Source of the DNA: JAABVY01 sp964496505 | Lineage (GTDB): Bacteria; Zixibacteria; MSB-5A5; JAABVY01 | Length of the DNA stretch: 8,548 nt | Reading direction: 5' to 3' | NCBI GenBank assembly: GCA_964496505.1 | Contig: CAZBZV010000100.1 | Coordinates: 1 to 8,548 of the forward strand | Shown here: piece by piece, positions 6,015 through 8,548 of the stretch | How positions within the stretch are numbered: the first letter of the stretch is position 1 | Layout: the number at the start of each line of letters is the position of its first letter | Notes under the pieces: generated by a model | Seen by the model: only the letters and a program-made list of their open reading frames with translations | Databases searched by the model: none | Told to the model about the DNA's origin: nothing | Position numbers and translations under genes: made by a program

Positions 6015-7286
6015 ATTATTGATAAAAACATACTTAACAAATACATAGATGTCTGCAATCGTGTCCTCGAAAGCCTGAGCCTTTCACCCCTGTACGCGCG
6101 TGAACTAGAGCTTGCAGAGAGATTGTTCGGACGGTATAATATAGGCTTATCACTGTATGATGATAATCCTGATAAGGCAGAATTCACGGCAACCCTGCGT
6201 TTTGCGAATAATCAATTCAAAATTCTATCGAAACGCCGTCAAAAGCCGGGCTTTATTTGGGAGATAAGGATTGACAACATAATAAAAGTTATTGAAAGGC
6301 ATGAAGAACTTGCATTTAATCCACAGGAGATTGATGATAGCTGTCTGGTCAAACGAATCGGCATAGAATTTCCAACATATTCAACTGATAATTGCAATCT
6401 TGAATCGCCCGACAATCCCTGTGCAGACCTGAAAAGCAGATACGATGAGCTGGTTGATGAGCTGGACGAGCTCAAGGATGCCAGGGGCAGCCTGGTGACT
6501 GCCACACGGTTGTCGTGCCTGACGAATTTCGTATCCGGCGTGGCTCATGAAATAAACAATCCTGCGGGAGTGATTAAGAGCGGGCTGAATAATTCCAGAA
6601 GAAGCTGGGATAAAATTGAAAAGGAATTATCAGAGAACGAAGATTTTCGAGAATTGACTGATAATGGGAATCTGCCTCGCTACGGCCGAATACTCAGGGA
6701 CAACCTGGATATCTCCGCCAAAGCGCTGGATCGTATAACCGCGGTTGTCAAAAGTCTGGCCAGCTTTTCCAAACTGGATCAGGCTGAATGCCAGTACGTG
6801 GATATTCATGACGGTATCGAAAGCGCATTGAAACTTTTAAGCCATGAATCGGATGGACTAATAGAGATCGAAAAAAAGTATGGAGGGCTTCCGCGAATAA
6901 TGTGCTATCCGAGCCAGATAAATCATGTATTCCTGAATCTTCTCAAAAATGCTATGCAGGCGATCGAAAAAAGCGGCAAAGTGACAATCGAAACGGCCTC
7001 CGATGAGGAAAATGTTTATGTAAAAATACAGGATACCGGCAAAGGCATACCGGCAGAGCGGATGCATTCACTTTTCGATATCGACTTCAGAAGATCGGGA
7101 AATCGTGTGAAGATGAGAAGCGGTCTTACCAGCAGCCTGAATATCATCCGGAATCATAACGGCGACTTCGATATCCAGAGCGAGCCCGGCGAAGGCACAA
7201 CCGTCACATTAAGCCTGCCAATTATCCAGGCAAGCTGCGGCCGGCCGAACGCAAACCTTTCCGAAAACGAAGTTCGGACTGACTGA
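6015..7286 (+). CDS. Soluble orphan sensor histidine kinase, probably starting at ATT
   Basis: From the ATT at 6015 the protein has 423 aa; the first conventional start, TTG 6123, gives 387. The extra 36 residues look coded (YARELELAERLFGRY reads as one continuous helix across 6123). An N-terminal region of unknown type (1-136) leads to an acidic coiled coil (about 137-158), the H-box GVAHEINNP with phospho-acceptor His178, the N-box NLLKNAMQAI (Asn308, Asn312), the G1 box DTGKGI (Asp340), and SEPGEGTT (389-396). The G2 box, usually GLGLS, is degenerate here (SGLTSSL, 369-375). No transmembrane or PAS motif is evident, so it should sense a cytoplasmic signal, autophosphorylate, and pass phosphate to a response regulator not in this window. 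The gene is convergent with the PEP-CTERM gene; the two ends are 54 bases apart, sharing one hairpin. Confidence 0.85.
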   Translation: MIDKNILNKYIDVCNRVLESLSLSPLYARELELAERLFGRYNIGLSLYDDNPDKAEFTATLRFANNQFKILSKRRQKPGFIWEIRIDNIIKVIERHEELAFNPQEIDDSCLVKRIGIEFPTYSTDNCNLESPDNPCADLKSRYDELVDELDELKDARGSLVTATRLSCLTNFVSGVAHEINNPAGVIKSGLNNSRRSWDKIEKELSENEDFRELTDNGNLPRYGRILRDNLDISAKALDRITAVVKSLASFSKLDQAECQYVDIHDGIESALKLLSHESDGLIEIEKKYGGLPRIMCYPSQINHVFLNLLKNAMQAIEKSGKVTIETASDEENVYVKIQDTGKGIPAERMHSLFDIDFRRSGNRVKMRSGLTSSLNIIRNHNGDFDIQSEPGEGTTVTLSLPIIQASCGRPNANLSENEVRTD

Positions 7287-7287
7287 T

Positions 7288-7318
7288 AAAAAAACAGACA
7301 GCCGAAAGGCTGTCTGTT
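7288..7318 (-). terminator. Intrinsic terminator of the PEP-CTERM gene, possibly bidirectional
   Basis: An 11-bp perfect stem (7293-7303 with 7308-7318, arms ACAGACAGCC and GGCTGTCTGT plus one A-T pair) closes a four-base loop. On the minus strand, seven Ts follow or overlap the stem end (7294-7288), making a strong terminator 22 bases after the PEP-CTERM stop. On the plus strand only TTATAAT follows, so termination of the kinase transcript there would be weaker. Confidence 0.85.
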
Positions 7319-7340
7319 ATAATCAGGATATTGTCAAAAA

Positions 7341-8015
7341 CTATTTTCTACGCCGTCTGATTACTCCGGCTCCGGCCATTCCAAGTCCCAGGAGCAGAAG
7401 TGTTGTCGGCTCTGGAACAGCGCTGACCGATACAATCATGTCATTATGATCATAATCGGGCCCCGCACCACTGTCGTCGATATAAAGTAGATAATCGAAA
7501 TTGCCGATAGTCGAGAAATCATGATTGGAAGTATAAAATTCATAAGTGGCATTCATACCACGGTATGCGCGCACATCATAAAGATAAAAGAACTGGTATT
7601 CGTTTTTATTCGTGCCGCTTGTAGCCAGCCATTGACGCTGAGATGTTAGAAACGGCTCGTCTGAGTCAACCAGACCATCTTCGTCATGATCGGCATGAAA
7701 CCACAGGCCAATCTCTTTGCCCTGAGGAATATAAGTATAGTCAGTTACAACCGCGGATGCTGATCCGGGAAAAATCAAACCTGAGGCAAGGGATTCATCG
7801 TAGAACCCGAGATTATTCTTTGCTCTCCAGGCGGCAAATTCAGCCATCAGCGTCCATTCCTGAACACCACCGTCAAAACTGATTGTAACATCATCATTGA
7901 TATCGCGCAGCGGCTCAACCATCATACCGTTGATATAAAGAGTTGAAATACCGTAGGCATTACCGACTCCAACGAACAAAAAAGCCGCCAAAGCTAAAAT
8001 AAATAATTTCTTCAT
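7341..8015 (-). CDS. PEP-CTERM surface protein with signal peptide and EF-hand-like loop
   Basis: The 224-aa protein starts MKKLFILALAAFLFVGVGNA, a signal peptide likely cut near residues 20-22. It ends with VPEPTTLLLLGLGMAGAG and RRRRK, the three-part PEP-CTERM tail (PEP motif at 201-203, hydrophobic helix, basic end) recognised by exosortases, which process such proteins at the inner membrane for export or attachment. The acidic loop DHDEDGLVDSDE (109-120) resembles a calcium-binding EF-hand/thrombospondin-3 loop. GPDYDHNDMIVSV before the tail resembles the end of DUF4114-type domains common in PEP-CTERM proteins. The rest is unrecognised. ATG 8015 was chosen over ATG 8021 because AGGAG (8022-8026) touches the latter but is six bases from the former. 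A sigma-54-like promoter lies upstream. No exosortase gene is visible. Confidence 0.88.
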   Translation of the reverse strand: MKKLFILALAAFLFVGVGNAYGISTLYINGMMVEPLRDINDDVTISFDGGVQEWTLMAEFAAWRAKNNLGFYDESLASGLIFPGSASAVVTDYTYIPQGKEIGLWFHADHDEDGLVDSDEPFLTSQRQWLATSGTNKNEYQFFYLYDVRAYRGMNATYEFYTSNHDFSTIGNFDYLLYIDDSGAGPDYDHNDMIVSVSAVPEPTTLLLLGLGMAGAGVIRRRRK

Positions 8016-8066
8016 ACACATCTCCTATCATATCAAAGCGTTTTCGAACTTTCATCCATCTATTTA

Positions 8067-8082
8067 AGCAATCCGTATGCCA
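8067..8082 (-). promoter_or_regulatory. Sigma-54 (RpoN) -24/-12 promoter of the PEP-CTERM gene
   Basis: On the minus strand TGGCATACGGATTGCT matches the consensus TGGCACG-N4-TTGCW at every position but two, with the obligatory GG and GC exactly 12 bases apart. Transcription should start near 8056, leaving a leader of about 40 bases that holds the AGGAG SD. No sigma-70 promoter of similar quality was found for this gene. Such promoters need an AAA+ enhancer-binding protein bound upstream. Confidence 0.65.
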
Positions 8083-8089
8083 CCCGAAG

Positions 8090-8125
8090 ACATATCGCAA
8101 GCCACTGTATATCATAAGGATATGT
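8090..8125. repeat. Inverted ACATATC/GATATGT half-sites upstream of the sigma-54 element
   Basis: ACATATC (8090-8096) and GATATGT (8119-8125) are 7-bp inverted copies 22 bases apart; a further ATATC (8109-8113) forms a tighter dyad with GATAT (8119-8123). They lie about 34-69 bases upstream of the predicted transcription start, rather close for an enhancer-binding protein but possible. A 9-bp palindrome GAATAATTC follows at 8151-8159. The rest of 8126-8220 holds no gene that I can see and no terminator for the right-edge gene. Confidence 0.25.
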
Positions 8126-8220
8126 GTTTGAATGAGAGCGGCGATGTGCAGAATAATTCACAGTTTTAACATTGATGGAAATAGTTGCGCATCATAAAGT
8201 TCTGAATGATTTTGTGGGGT

Positions 8221-8547
8221 CTATTTCAGGGAGAAGGCCTGTACGAAGTTCAAGCCGCGTTCCAGAACTCTATATCCTTCAATTGATTTGCTCTCGACAA
8301 TATTGCCCTCGAAATCAACAAAGTCAAAAGTAATATCGTAGACTCCCGGATTAAGCTCCAAGTCTGAGATATAAATCCGATCCGGAAGTAGGCGTGAACA
8401 CCTCAGATCGGCATTTTCCAGAATATCGGTGCCTATATCAATAGCCACTTTTTTGAGCCAGCCCCCCACACCCCCCGTGTCCGCTTTTTTCTTGGCCTCA
8501 TGTGCCAAAAGCCCCTTGACTATTGCACGGGCCAGTGTCCTGATATA
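8221..8547 (-). CDS. COG3014-like uncharacterised protein, C-terminal part
   Basis: The last 108 codons are present; the frame is open to the right edge, so the start lies outside and the TTG at 8508 is internal. The fragment opens IRTLARAIVKGLLAHEAKKKAD, then a Gly-rich turn (GGVGGW), KKVAIDIGTDILENADLRCSRLLPDRI and NPGVYDITFDFVD. This order (RTxARAxxK helix, D-x-R-x-x-x-x-LP, then a PGxY beta segment) resembles the conserved end of COG3014 proteins, often lipoproteins with N-terminal TPR repeats, of unknown function. I assign the family from memory of its pattern, so it is tentative. The Gly-rich turn is encoded by two six-base G runs. The PEP-CTERM gene follows on the same strand after about 205 bases. 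Confidence 0.6.
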   Translation of the reverse strand, partial: YIRTLARAIVKGLLAHEAKKKADTGGVGGWLKKVAIDIGTDILENADLRCSRLLPDRIYISDLELNPGVYDITFDFVDFEGNIVESKSIEGYRVLERGLNFVQAFSLK

Positions 8548-8548
8548 C

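Noticed and set aside
8145..8162. CRP-like TGTG...CACA site
   Set aside because: The half-sites are ten bases apart, not the eight of a CRP site, and the inner bases do not match.
8462..8476. Two six-base C runs as a phase-variation or G-quadruplex site
   Set aside because: Only two runs of six bases are present, and both are explained by the Gly-rich turn they encode.

Overview
The window looks like chromosomal DNA of a Gram-negative, moderately AT-rich bacterium. Support comes from a PEP-CTERM surface protein with signal peptide, strong Shine-Dalgarno (SD) sites, a sigma-54 type promoter, and GTG/TTG/ATT starts alongside ATG. An uncultured FCB-like lineage would fit, but that placement is inference and nothing here settles it. 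I see no rRNA, tRNA, IS element, phage gene or CRISPR array.

Layout. (1) Positions 1-231, minus: N-terminal part of an SDR-type L-threonine 3-dehydrogenase. (2) Positions 232-497: divergent control region with a good minus-strand promoter, a 16-nt repeated motif and a 15-bp palindrome. (3) Positions 498-2692, plus: oligoendopeptidase F and a small thioredoxin, 17 nt apart, probably one operon. (4) Positions 2850-3320, plus: an exported protein with two YHS/TRASH-like metal-binding modules and its own -10 box. (5) Position 3350 to about 4726, minus: a PaaK/CapK-type adenylate-forming enzyme, divergent from (6) a FemAB/BioF2-like GNAT acyltransferase at 4947-5921, plus. (7) Position 6015 (proposed start) to 7286, plus: a soluble orphan histidine kinase whose reading frame extends 36 codons upstream of the first conventional start, to an ATT codon behind a perfect SD. 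(8) Positions 7341-8015, minus: a PEP-CTERM protein, closed by a strong terminator and preceded by an excellent sigma-54 -24/-12 element. (9) Position 8221 to the right edge, minus: C-terminal part of a COG3014-like protein.

How the genes may work together. The left half is amino-acid and peptide metabolism (threonine catabolism, intracellular peptide hydrolysis, thiol redox). The right half suggests the cell envelope: an adenylating enzyme and a FemAB-like acyltransferase of the kinds found in exopolysaccharide loci, a sensor kinase, and a PEP-CTERM protein of the sort anchored or processed by exosortase. PEP-CTERM genes in some bacteria are known to depend on sigma-54 and a PrsK/PrsR two-component system. 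The sigma-54 motif here, next to a kinase gene, is the most promising lead, but the kinase is not PrsK-like and no exosortase or response regulator is visible.
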